Assembly: GCA_944380355.1 (NCBI GenBank)
Contig: CALWHJ010000012.1
Location: 1 to 54,355, forward strand
Length of the DNA: 54,355 nt
Direction of reading: 5' to 3'
From: an uncultured Christensenellaceae bacterium
Lineage (GTDB): Bacteria > Bacillota > Clostridia > Christensenellales > UBA3700
Position 1 is the first letter of the stretch. Every line of letters starts with the position of its first letter. Positions 32,544 through 39,820 of the stretch are shown here, one piece after another. Both the position numbers and the translations under genes were made by a program. The notes beneath the pieces were generated by a model. That model searched no databases and was not told the DNA's origin. It worked only from the letters and a program-made list of their open reading frames with translations.

Positions 32544-34436
32544 ATGACAATCAAAGAATTAGACGCTATACGCAAAAACAAAGAAGACTTGATTAAGGTG
32601 CGCCGTCTCGTAAAAGAAGAGGGCGAAAAACTCGCTAAAAAGACGGGCTACCGCAAACAAGTACTCGTATGCGGAGGTACAGGCTGTACTTCATCGCATT
32701 CTATGCAAGTTATCGAACAGCTCGAAAAATCGCTCAAGGAACTCAATCTCACGGATATTCTCGTGGTAAAAACAGGTTGTTTCGGCTTGTGCGCACTCGG
32801 ACCTATCATGATAGTTTATCCCGAAGGTGCGTTTTATGCGCAGATGACGCCCGAACACGTAAAAACGGTAGCCGAACAACACCTCGTAAAAGGCGGTCAG
32901 ATAGTAAAAGAACTGCTCTATCAAGGAACCGTAACCAAAGAAGGCGACATAATTCCTTTCTCCGAAACGCCTTTCTACAAAAAACAGATGCGTATCGCTC
33001 TGCGTAACTGCGGAGTTATCGCACCCGAGAACATCGAAGAAGCAATAGGCGCGGGAGATTACAGCGCGCTCGAAAAAGTGCTTACCTCAATGTCCCCCGA
33101 CGACGTAATCAACGAAATGAACGCTTCAGGCTTGAGAGGCAGAGGCGGCGCAGGCTTCCCTACGGGAAGAAAATGGTCGTTTGCAAAAGCTTCTCAGGGC
33201 GACGAAAAATACGTATGCTGTAACGCCGACGAAGGCGACCCCGGCGCGTTTATGGACAGAAGCGTGCTGGAGGGTGACCCTCACTGCGTACTCGAAGCTA
33301 TGACGATTGCGGGCTATGCAATAGGCGCGCATCACGGATTTATATACGTGCGTGCAGAATATCCCGTCGCGGTAGAACGTCTTAAAATAGCTATCGCACA
33401 AGCAAGAAAATACGGACTCTTAGGAAAAGATATTCTCGGCTCGGGATTTGACTTCGATATAGAAATCCGTCTCGGCGCAGGCGCGTTCGTATGCGGTGAA
33501 GAAACCGCGCTTATGACAAGTATCGAAGGTCATCGCGGCGAACCCCGTCCCCGTCCTCCCTTCCCTGCCGTCAAAGGTCTTTTCGGTAAACCTACTATCC
33601 TCAACAACGTAGAAACGTGGGCTAACGTCAACCCGATAATTATGAACGGCGCGGCTTGGTTTTCCTCTATCGGCACTTCGACCTCGTCGGGAACTAAAGT
33701 TTTCGCTCTCGGCGGCAAAATAACCAACGTAGGTCTTGTCGAAGTACCTATGGGCACTACTTTGAGAGAAATCGTCGAAGAAATCGGCGGAGGTATCCCC
33801 AACGGCAAAAAATTCAAAGCCGCTCAGACAGGCGGCCCGTCGGGCGGTTGTATCCCCGCGGAATGTATCGACACGCCTATCGACTACGACAGCCTTATCG
33901 CCATAGGCTCGATGATGGGTAGCGGCGGTATGATTATCCTCGACGAAGATACCTGTATGGTGGATATTGCTAAATTCTATCTCGAATTTACCGCAGACGA
34001 ATCGTGCGGAAAATGTACACCTTGCCGTATAGGTACAAAACGCTTGCTTCAACTTCTTACAAAAATCACTGAAGGCAAGGGCGAGGAAGAAGACCTCGTA
34101 AAAATAGAGGAACTTGCCAACCATATGAAACAATCCTCTCTCTGCGCTCTCGGTCAATCCGCTCCCAATCCCGTACTCTCCACAATGAGATACTTCAAAA
34201 GCGAATACCTTGCGCATATAGTAGACAAGGTTTGCCCCGCAGGCGTCTGCAAAGCACTCCTCACCTACCATATAGAGGCGGACAAGTGCAGAGGCTGTAC
34301 GCTCTGTGCACGCAATTGTCCCGTCAAAGCAATAAGCGGCGAAATCAAAAAGCCTCACGTCATAGATACTTCGAAATGTATCAAGTGCGGTCTGTGTATG
34401 GCTAACTGTAAATTCGACGCAATTACGAGAATATGA
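32544..34436 (+). CDS. hydB: Bifurcating [FeFe]-hydrogenase flavoprotein subunit HydB (NuoF/HndC-like)
   Basis: A 630-residue protein. Residues about 40-125 form a thioredoxin-like [2Fe-2S] domain (CGGTGCTSSHS, then KTGCFGLCALGP). The NADH/FMN core has GRGGAGFPTGRKW (about 196-208) and CGEETALMTSIEGHRGEPR. The N3-type [4Fe-4S] motif is SCGKCTPCR. Two more [4Fe-4S] sites close the protein (CRGCTLCARNCP and CIKCGLCMANC). It oxidises NADH and, with HydA, couples this to ferredoxin and protons. The N-terminal domain replaces a separate HndB subunit. Confidence 0.94.
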   Translation: MTIKELDAIRKNKEDLIKVRRLVKEEGEKLAKKTGYRKQVLVCGGTGCTSSHSMQVIEQLEKSLKELNLTDILVVKTGCFGLCALGPIMIVYPEGAFYAQMTPEHVKTVAEQHLVKGGQIVKELLYQGTVTKEGDIIPFSETPFYKKQMRIALRNCGVIAPENIEEAIGAGDYSALEKVLTSMSPDDVINEMNASGLRGRGGAGFPTGRKWSFAKASQGDEKYVCCNADEGDPGAFMDRSVLEGDPHCVLEAMTIAGYAIGAHHGFIYVRAEYPVAVERLKIAIAQARKYGLLGKDILGSGFDFDIEIRLGAGAFVCGEETALMTSIEGHRGEPRPRPPFPAVKGLFGKPTILNNVETWANVNPIIMNGAAWFSSIGTSTSSGTKVFALGGKITNVGLVEVPMGTTLREIVEEIGGGIPNGKKFKAAQTGGPSGGCIPAECIDTPIDYDSLIAIGSMMGSGGMIILDEDTCMVDIAKFYLEFTADESCGKCTPCRIGTKRLLQLLTKITEGKGEEEDLVKIEELANHMKQSSLCALGQSAPNPVLSTMRYFKSEYLAHIVDKVCPAGVCKALLTYHIEADKCRGCTLCARNCPVKAISGEIKKPHVIDTSKCIKCGLCMANCKFDAITRI

Positions 34437-34447
34437 GAGGTGTAAGT

Positions 34448-36172
34448 ATGGAAAAAATGGTTAATCTTAAAATCAACGGTATCCCCGTATCCGTACCCGA
34501 AGGTACGACTATATTGGAAGCTGCGCGCAAAGCGCATATCGAAATCCCTACGCTGTGTTTCCTCAAGGACGTCAACTGCGTAGGCTCCTGCCGTATGTGC
34601 GTGGTAGAAGCTACGGGCGCAAGAGGTCTTGTCGCAGCGTGCGTATACCCCGTCGCGGAAGGTATGGAAGTCAGAACAAATACCGAAAAGTGTCGTCAGT
34701 CAAGAAAAATGACTCTCGAACTTTTCCTTAGCAAACATAAGAAAAAATGCCTTTCCTGCGAGCGTAACCACAACTGCGAGCTTCAAAAACTTTCGCTCGG
34801 TTACTCCGTAGACGAAGACAGATTTAAGGGCGAGGACTTCGTGCTCCCTATCGACACCTCTACTCCTTACGTTGTAAGAGACAACGATAAGTGCATCAAC
34901 TGTATGCGTTGCGTTGCCGCTTGCAAAAAGCAAAACGTAAACGCTATAGGACCTATCGGAAGAGGTTTTAACGTACATATCGGCAGCGCGTTTGACAGAC
35001 CTTTGAGCGAATCTCCCTGCGTAGGCTGCGGACAATGTATAGTTGCCTGCCCCGTAGGCGCACTCGCAGAAAAGAGCAACGTCGACGAAGTATGGAGCGC
35101 ACTCTCTGACAGCACTAAAAAAGTTATATTCTATACCGCTCCTTCGGTAAGAGCTACTTTGGGCGAGGCTTTCGATATGCCTATCGGTACAAACGTAGAA
35201 GGCAAAATGGTCGCTGCTATAAGACGCCTTAATCCCCACGCAGTATTCAATATGGACGTCACTGCAGACCTTACGATTATGGAAGAAGCCAGCGAACTTA
35301 TAAACCGTATCAAAACTAATAAGCCTCTTCCTATGTTTACATCGTGTTGCCCCGCTTGGGTAAAATTCGTCGAGCAGACTTATCCCGAATTTATCCCCAA
35401 CATATCTACCTGCAAATCTCCTCAGCAAATGTTCGGTGCGCTGCTCAAATCGTATTGGTGCGAAAAACACGACGTCGCAAAAGAAAATCTTTTCGTAGTC
35501 AGCGTAATTCCTTGTACCGCTAAAAAATACGAGTGCAAGCGCGACGAAATGCTCGGCGACGTAGATGCGGCTATTACCACGAGAGAACTCGCGCGTATGA
35601 TAAAGACGGCAGGCATTAAATTCACAGAGCTTCCCGACGAAGAATTCGACAATCCTTTTGCCCTTGCCAGCGGCGCAGGCGCGATTTTCGGCGCAACAGG
35701 CGGCGTAATGGAAGCAGCCTTGCGAACTGCTGCGCATATGCTCGACGGAAGCTTCGAAGTACTCGACTTCTTTGCCGTACGCGGAAGTAAAGGCATTAAA
35801 GAAGCTACATATCTCGTAGCGGGTCATACCCTGCACGTAGCGGCAGTATCGGGTCTTGACAATGCGCGTACTCTTCTCGAACAAATCAAGTCGGGAGAGA
35901 AAAAGTACGACTTTGTAGAGGTTATGTCCTGTCCCGGCGGTTGCGTAAACGGCGGCGGTCAGCCTACGCTTTCCGACAGCGTGCGCAATTCCGTAGAGCT
36001 TAAAGAAGCACGCGCAAAGGCACTCTATTCGAGTGACACTCAAAACGAATTGAGACGCTCGGCAGACTCGCCCGTTATGGATGTCATATACGACGATTTC
36101 CTCGGATTCCCTAACAGCCACAAAGCGCACGAGATTTTGCATACGTCGTATGCGCCTCACAAAATCATATAG
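34448..36172 (+). CDS. hydA: [FeFe]-hydrogenase catalytic subunit HydA
   Basis: A 574-residue enzyme. From the N terminus: [2Fe-2S] domain (CFLKDVNCVGSCRMC), His-ligated [4Fe-4S] site (HKKKCLSCERNHNC), two ferredoxin clusters (CINCMRCVAACKK and CVGCGQCIVACP), then the H-cluster signatures FTSCCPAWVKF, SPQQMFGALLKSYW and VMSCPGGCVNGGGQP. All cysteine ligands of the H-cluster are present, so it should reduce protons or oxidise hydrogen. AGAGGTG positions the start at 34448. Maturases HydEFG are not in the window. The TAG stop is followed after six bases by the family B motif. Confidence 0.95.
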   Translation: MEKMVNLKINGIPVSVPEGTTILEAARKAHIEIPTLCFLKDVNCVGSCRMCVVEATGARGLVAACVYPVAEGMEVRTNTEKCRQSRKMTLELFLSKHKKKCLSCERNHNCELQKLSLGYSVDEDRFKGEDFVLPIDTSTPYVVRDNDKCINCMRCVAACKKQNVNAIGPIGRGFNVHIGSAFDRPLSESPCVGCGQCIVACPVGALAEKSNVDEVWSALSDSTKKVIFYTAPSVRATLGEAFDMPIGTNVEGKMVAAIRRLNPHAVFNMDVTADLTIMEEASELINRIKTNKPLPMFTSCCPAWVKFVEQTYPEFIPNISTCKSPQQMFGALLKSYWCEKHDVAKENLFVVSVIPCTAKKYECKRDEMLGDVDAAITTRELARMIKTAGIKFTELPDEEFDNPFALASGAGAIFGATGGVMEAALRTAAHMLDGSFEVLDFFAVRGSKGIKEATYLVAGHTLHVAAVSGLDNARTLLEQIKSGEKKYDFVEVMSCPGGCVNGGGQPTLSDSVRNSVELKEARAKALYSSDTQNELRRSADSPVMDVIYDDFLGFPNSHKAHEILHTSYAPHKII

Positions 36173-36330
36173 GCAAATAGGCGAGCGCGGAGAAAGTAAA
36201 TAATGACTTTTGTGCGCTTGCGTATATACAACAATACGTGTCTTTGCGGGCGACCTTGAAAAAGAAAAAATCGCACTCTTCTCCAAGGTCACACGAAGTT
36301 TGGCAATAGATAACAGACTCGAATTAAAAA
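36170..36330 (+). repeat. Family B repeat, plus-strand copy B4 behind hydA
   Basis: The hydA stop TAG is followed by GCAAA and then TAGGCGAGCGCG, the family B opening. It runs through the 28-base block at 36242-36269 that is repeated inverted in B3, plus a GACCTTG/CAAGGTC hairpin, and is closed by the terminator at 36331. Confidence 0.65.
36242..36269 (+). repeat. Left arm of a 28-bp perfect inverted repeat
   Basis: Perfect reverse complement of 36681-36708. It contains CTTTGCGGGCGACC followed by an A-rich stretch. It lies in the 3' region of hydA; the partner lies in the 3' region of the convergent phosphatase gene. Confidence 0.92.
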
Positions 36331-36361
36331 TTAAGAGACTTGCAATTCGCAGGTCTCTTTT
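36331..36361 (+). terminator. Intrinsic terminator of the hydrogenase operon
   Basis: AAGAGAC/GTCTCTT plus an inner TGC/GCA pair, followed by T-rich sequence, about 160 bases after hydA. Confidence 0.8.
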
Positions 36362-36397
36362 CTATATATAAATTTAAATATATACTAATATAAAAAG

Positions 36398-36500
36398 TAA
36401 TTTATACAATTTACCCAAGACTTAAATTGTATAAATTAGTAGCTTCAACGCGTGCGAGCATACGATATGCGTGTGTAGTGCGCACGTTTTGCGCGCAAGT
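36398..36500 (-). repeat. Family A dispersed element, copy A4
   Basis: Perfect 16-bp arms (36398-36413 and 36423-36438) enclose CCCAAGACT. In reverse orientation it aligns with A1 over about 100 bases, including the flank segment GCATATCGTAT and CGCGTTGAA close to the arm. Confidence 0.85.
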
Positions 36501-36641
36501 GGAATTGCATTTGGCGAAACTATACATTTATCACACGCTCTGTGTTATCGCATAAACCTGTGCAGTTATTCCTTTTCAATGTCTTATAAAAAGGCGCAAA
36601 CCATATTAACCGATAAGTACAAATCGCGTAAAAGAAAGAAT

Positions 36642-36679
36642 AAAAAAACCACCCTCAAATATAATAGAGAGTGGTTTTT
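36642..36679 (-). terminator. Intrinsic terminator closing repeat B3
   Basis: On the minus strand CCACTCTC pairs with GAGGGTGG across an AT loop and is followed by seven T. Same stem as at 1-36, with a different loop. Confidence 0.8.
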
Positions 36680-36983
36680 GTTTTTCTTTTTCAAGGTCGC
36701 CCGCAAAGGCGCGGCGCCAATATTTCCAACCCTTTGCCTTACGCTTTCGATACCTCGGAAGCGTGGGTATTTCGTCGAGGTGAGCGAACCGTAACTGAGC
36801 GCGAGCGTCGCAGACAAAGGCAAAATATGCGCCGCTAATTTACACACTTCGTGCAAGCGCGGAGAGTGGTGTGATTTTGTGAATTTCTAGCGGTTGTCAC
36901 AAGTCCTGAGCGTACTTGCCGTACGTGACGGCGAGTGACGTTCCTAAAATTCGCAAAGGCGCGCCGCTATACGCGCTCGCCTA
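36642..36983 (-). repeat. Family B modular repeat, copy B3 behind the phosphatase gene
   Basis: On the minus strand it opens with TAGGCGAGCGCG, the first triplet being the phosphatase stop codon. It then has two units starting TAGCGGCGC, blocks nearly identical to B2, the right arm of the 28-bp inverted repeat (36681-36708) and a terminator. It forms a 3'-UTR of about 340 bases. No gene is seen in 36173-36980. Confidence 0.78.
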
Positions 36984-38090
36984 TACGCTTGCGCTTAAAA
37001 CAGCTTGACACAACTTAGCAATCTGCGTATTATCCATCACCTTTGCAAATTCGTAATCTATGTTGCCAAACACAAAATAAGGTACGTTGACTGTGGAATG
37101 ATGCGTGAGTGTGTACATACTGTCGCTCATCTGCTCAGACGTTTCTCCGTTATACTGAAGTCCGCCTGTTTCGTGGTCAGCCGTAACTATAACTATTGTG
37201 TTGCCAAGATTAAGAGCATAATCGACTACGGCTTTTATTGCATTATCATATGCTTTGACGTGTGAAAGAGCACCGTCCAAATCGTTGTTATGACTGCACT
37301 TGTCGATATGGCTTTCCTCTATCATCATAAAAAAGCCCTTTTCGTTGAGTGAGATTTTGTCAAGTGCCTTTATCGCAAGGTCGGCAAGCGTAGGCTTTGT
37401 ACTGCCGCCGTCCTCAAGCGCGATTTCCTCAAAAGACGCGAAAACTTTCTCCTTGGACATATCGAGATTTGACGTACTGTCAAAGAACGAATAACCTGCT
37501 TTTTCTATCTTTTCGCTAAGCGAAGCGTATCTTTCTATATTGCTGCCGAAAAATACGTCCACACCGCTTACGAGCTGGTCGTCAAGTATTCCGTCCAAAT
37601 CGTTACGCGTTGAAGTATGCGCGGAAAATCCCGCGGGAGTTGCGCCGTCCACTCCCTCTGTCGCAAGTATTGCCGTAGACATACCCAGTGATATTGCAAG
37701 TTCCGTCGTGGATTGCTTTTCCTTGCCGAGATACTGCCCTACGTGGCCGTTGTCGGTTTTTACTCCCGTAGCGAGCGCAGTTGCAGCCGCCGCACTGTCG
37801 GTAGCTCCGAAAAGATATCTCGAATATGTAGTCAGTTCACCCTGTACGGGCGCACTCTTCATAAACAACTCGCCGTATCTCGCCTCAGCGGCTTTGAGAT
37901 GATTAGCTCCCATTCCGTCGCCTATCATAAGTATTACGTTGAGCTTTTCGCCCTCATATACTACTTCGGGTATATTCCCGATTTTTACTGCTCGGGCTAT
38001 TCCCATAAATGCAAATACCGACGCAGTAATAAATATTGCGCACGCCAGTACGATAGCCGTAATTTTTATAGCTTTTTTATTGAAGGTCAA
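36981..38090 (-). CDS. Alkaline phosphatase family protein with N-terminal membrane anchor
   Basis: A 369-residue protein with an N-terminal signal anchor (about residues 9-32). The metal site is in ILMIGDGMG (about 53-61), the nucleophile Ser in TDSAAAATALATGVKT, and further metal ligands in ESHIDKCSHNND and TADHETGG. This is the PhoA fold, acting outside the membrane to release phosphate from monoesters. The start is TTG at 38090, preceded by AGGGGGA; no ATG fits. The stop codon TAG is part of repeat B3. Confidence 0.9.
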   Translation of the reverse strand: MTFNKKAIKITAIVLACAIFITASVFAFMGIARAVKIGNIPEVVYEGEKLNVILMIGDGMGANHLKAAEARYGELFMKSAPVQGELTTYSRYLFGATDSAAAATALATGVKTDNGHVGQYLGKEKQSTTELAISLGMSTAILATEGVDGATPAGFSAHTSTRNDLDGILDDQLVSGVDVFFGSNIERYASLSEKIEKAGYSFFDSTSNLDMSKEKVFASFEEIALEDGGSTKPTLADLAIKALDKISLNEKGFFMMIEESHIDKCSHNNDLDGALSHVKAYDNAIKAVVDYALNLGNTIVIVTADHETGGLQYNGETSEQMSDSMYTLTHHSTVNVPYFVFGNIDYEFAKVMDNTQIAKLCQAVLSASV

Positions 38091-38209
38091 TATTCTATCC
38101 CCCTGTACCTTTTTAGTTTATTATACTACTTTATCGCCTGCGTTTCAATACTAACAACCAATTTCTGAAAGATATTTGTTTTGCACTTATTTTTTATAAA
38201 TTATGCGTT

Positions 38210-38236
38210 ACTTTTTATATATATAATATTGTTAAT
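38210..38236. repeat. 27-bp direct repeat, left copy
   Basis: Identical to 39729-39755. It begins ACTTTTTATATATA and ends GTTAAT. The two copies bracket the GC-rich islet. Confidence 0.9.
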
Positions 38237-38245
38237 GTTGGTTTG

Positions 38246-38434
38246 TCAAACATCTGTTACACTTTTGTTGTTAAAATAATCGGCAAGGTATTGGTTAGGC
38301 GACTTCCGGCCGAGTGGGCGCATAGGAGTGTGCTTGTACTCTCTATTGTATCGCTTTAATTGGTCTTGTAGATCGGCGAGGCTGTAGAAGCTGTGCTTGG
38401 AGTAGAAGCGCGCCTCGTCAACCTTCGCGTTGCA
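38246..38434 (-). pseudogene. 3' remnant of an integrase-core transposase (IS481/IS3-like)
   Basis: The last 61 residues of a DDE transposase: RFYSKHSFYSLADLQDQL, then KRYNREYKHTPMRPLGRKSP and NQYLADY, the standard C-terminal tail of this family. The catalytic domain is missing and the usual KVERSHR region is shortened. It directly abuts the stop of the next gene upstream, so the junction is a deletion or recombination point. Not functional. Confidence 0.85.
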
Positions 38435-38436
38435 CA

Positions 38437-39192
38437 TCATTGCCGATCTTTGTCGGCATTTGAGCCGTCTTCGCTCGCATTCTCTTCCTGCGTCTCGGCG
38501 TCGTTCGCCGCGTCGCCCACGACGACCTCTGTTTCGGTCGCGGTTTTGTCTGCGGCGCCGCCTCGCACGCGTTTGAGGATCGCCGCATAGGCGAGCGCGA
38601 TGCCGAAGACCAGCGCGATCAACACGAGTATCCACCAGAACGTCCCCATGAAGTATTCCCCGCCGCCGAAGCCGAACACGCCGGCGGGCGACGTCCAATT
38701 GAGGAAGAAGTAGGGGTAATTCCGCCCGTTGCCGAAGTCCCAATTGAGGACGAAGCCGATCGTCGCGAACGCGAGATAGTAGATCAGCGGCACGAGCGCC
38801 CAGACAGCGATGCCGAAGTCGGGCGCGTCGTGTTTGGCGACAAAGAGGTCGGCGATCGCGCACACGGGCACGACGACGTGAGTGAGCACGTTTGCGGCGT
38901 TGCCGAACGCTCCCGGCCCCGTCGGCGCGAGCACCGCGCAGAACACACCGCCCGTCAGCGTAATGGACACGGTGAACACGAATTTGAGCCGCCACATCGC
39001 CTCGGGGATATCCTTCGCGGACGGCTTGAACATCTTGACGATTTGCCACACCGCGAACGCGGCAAGCGTCGCCGCGATCCAAAGGTTGGATTGGGTGGTG
39101 AAATAGAGGAAGTTTTGGCTCAGCGCGATGCCTGCGAACGCGCACACCGCGACCACGGTCTCGAGAACTATCGATATCCACTTTCTTATCAT
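38437..39192 (-). CDS. Pr6Pr family membrane protein
   Basis: A 251-residue protein with six predicted transmembrane helices and the family traits FLYFTTQSNLW (first loop), NVLTHVVVPVCAIAD in the middle and NYPYFFLNW near helix six. A hydrophilic acidic tail of about 45 residues follows. Function of the family is unknown. Start at 39192 overlaps the upstream gene's stop in ATGA. Base composition and codon use are much GC-richer than in surrounding genes, indicating transfer. Confidence 0.85.
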   Translation of the reverse strand: MIRKWISIVLETVVAVCAFAGIALSQNFLYFTTQSNLWIAATLAAFAVWQIVKMFKPSAKDIPEAMWRLKFVFTVSITLTGGVFCAVLAPTGPGAFGNAANVLTHVVVPVCAIADLFVAKHDAPDFGIAVWALVPLIYYLAFATIGFVLNWDFGNGRNYPYFFLNWTSPAGVFGFGGGEYFMGTFWWILVLIALVFGIALAYAAILKRVRGGAADKTATETEVVVGDAANDAETQEENASEDGSNADKDRQ

Positions 39193-39662
39193 TTTTCGTG
39201 CACCTGTTTTGCCGTCATATGTTCGATCTCGATCTCGAGCAATTGCACGCGATGACCGTCGCGCGCGATCTCGTCGTCGATCTCCTGTTGCGAGGGGTAG
39301 TATTTTTGGGCGAGAAGTCTCACATTTTTCAGCACCTCGTCTCTGTCTTCGATCCACTTCGCCCTGCCGAACGCGACGACGGACGTCGCATACCACGCCC
39401 AATCGCCCTCTTTGCGGAAGTCGTCGCGCGTCGCGGTGAAGCACACCTTGTCGCAAGCGGCGATCGCGTCCGACTTATGCCCTTGGGCGGCGCCGTGGAT
39501 GTATATGCGCCCGTCCTCATAGACGAAGTCGACGGGCACGCAATATGGGTAGCCGCCGTCGCCGATGACGGCGAGCACTCCGCGCTTTGCCTCGCAAAGC
39601 ACCTTTTCGCACTCTTCGGGGCGCGAAGCCTTAAAGCGCCTCATTTGTCTGAACTCTTTCAT
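39189..39662 (-). CDS. Pyridoxamine 5'-phosphate oxidase-family flavoprotein
   Basis: A 157-residue split-barrel protein. GVLAVIGDGGYPYCVPVDFV and IYIHGAAQGHKSDAI are the FMN-binding hallmarks of the NimA/PPOX-like subgroup, with VCFTATRDD closing the barrel. Such proteins reduce or bind small substrates such as nitroimidazoles or flavins; the real substrate is unknown. GC-rich like its partner and coupled to it. An internal Met six codons on is an alternative start. Confidence 0.88.
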   Translation of the reverse strand: MKEFRQMRRFKASRPEECEKVLCEAKRGVLAVIGDGGYPYCVPVDFVYEDGRIYIHGAAQGHKSDAIAACDKVCFTATRDDFRKEGDWAWYATSVVAFGRAKWIEDRDEVLKNVRLLAQKYYPSQQEIDDEIARDGHRVQLLEIEIEHMTAKQVHEK

Positions 39663-39728
39663 ACCACCATTTTAGCACATTTTCGCAAACAGCGCAATAG
39701 GCTCTTTGCCCCACATCAAAAAACCTAC

Positions 39729-39755
39729 ACTTTTTATATATATAATATTGTTAAT
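39729..39755. repeat. 27-bp direct repeat, right copy
   Basis: Identical to 38210-38236 and located immediately upstream of the -35 element of the transporter promoter. Confidence 0.9.
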
Positions 39756-39758
39756 ATA

Positions 39759-39788
39759 TTGACCCGAGTGCTTGTTCTATGATAAAAT
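39759..39788 (+). promoter_or_regulatory. Promoter of the GPH-type transporter
   Basis: TTGACC (39759-39764), 18 bases, TAAAAT (39783-39788), with the AT-rich direct repeat just upstream as a possible UP element. Confidence 0.55.
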
Positions 39789-39820
39789 TGATATTGGACT
39801 AAAATGAAAGGTGGCTAATT

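Noticed and set aside
34700..36292. 530-codon minus-strand frame opposite hydA
   Set aside because: It is the antisense shadow of a gene with clear H-cluster motifs; it has no ribosome binding site or domain.
38437..39456. Longer form of the Pr6Pr gene starting at 39456
   Set aside because: The extra N-terminal part is an Arg-rich shadow of the PPOX gene; the start at 39192 overlaps that gene's stop in ATGA.
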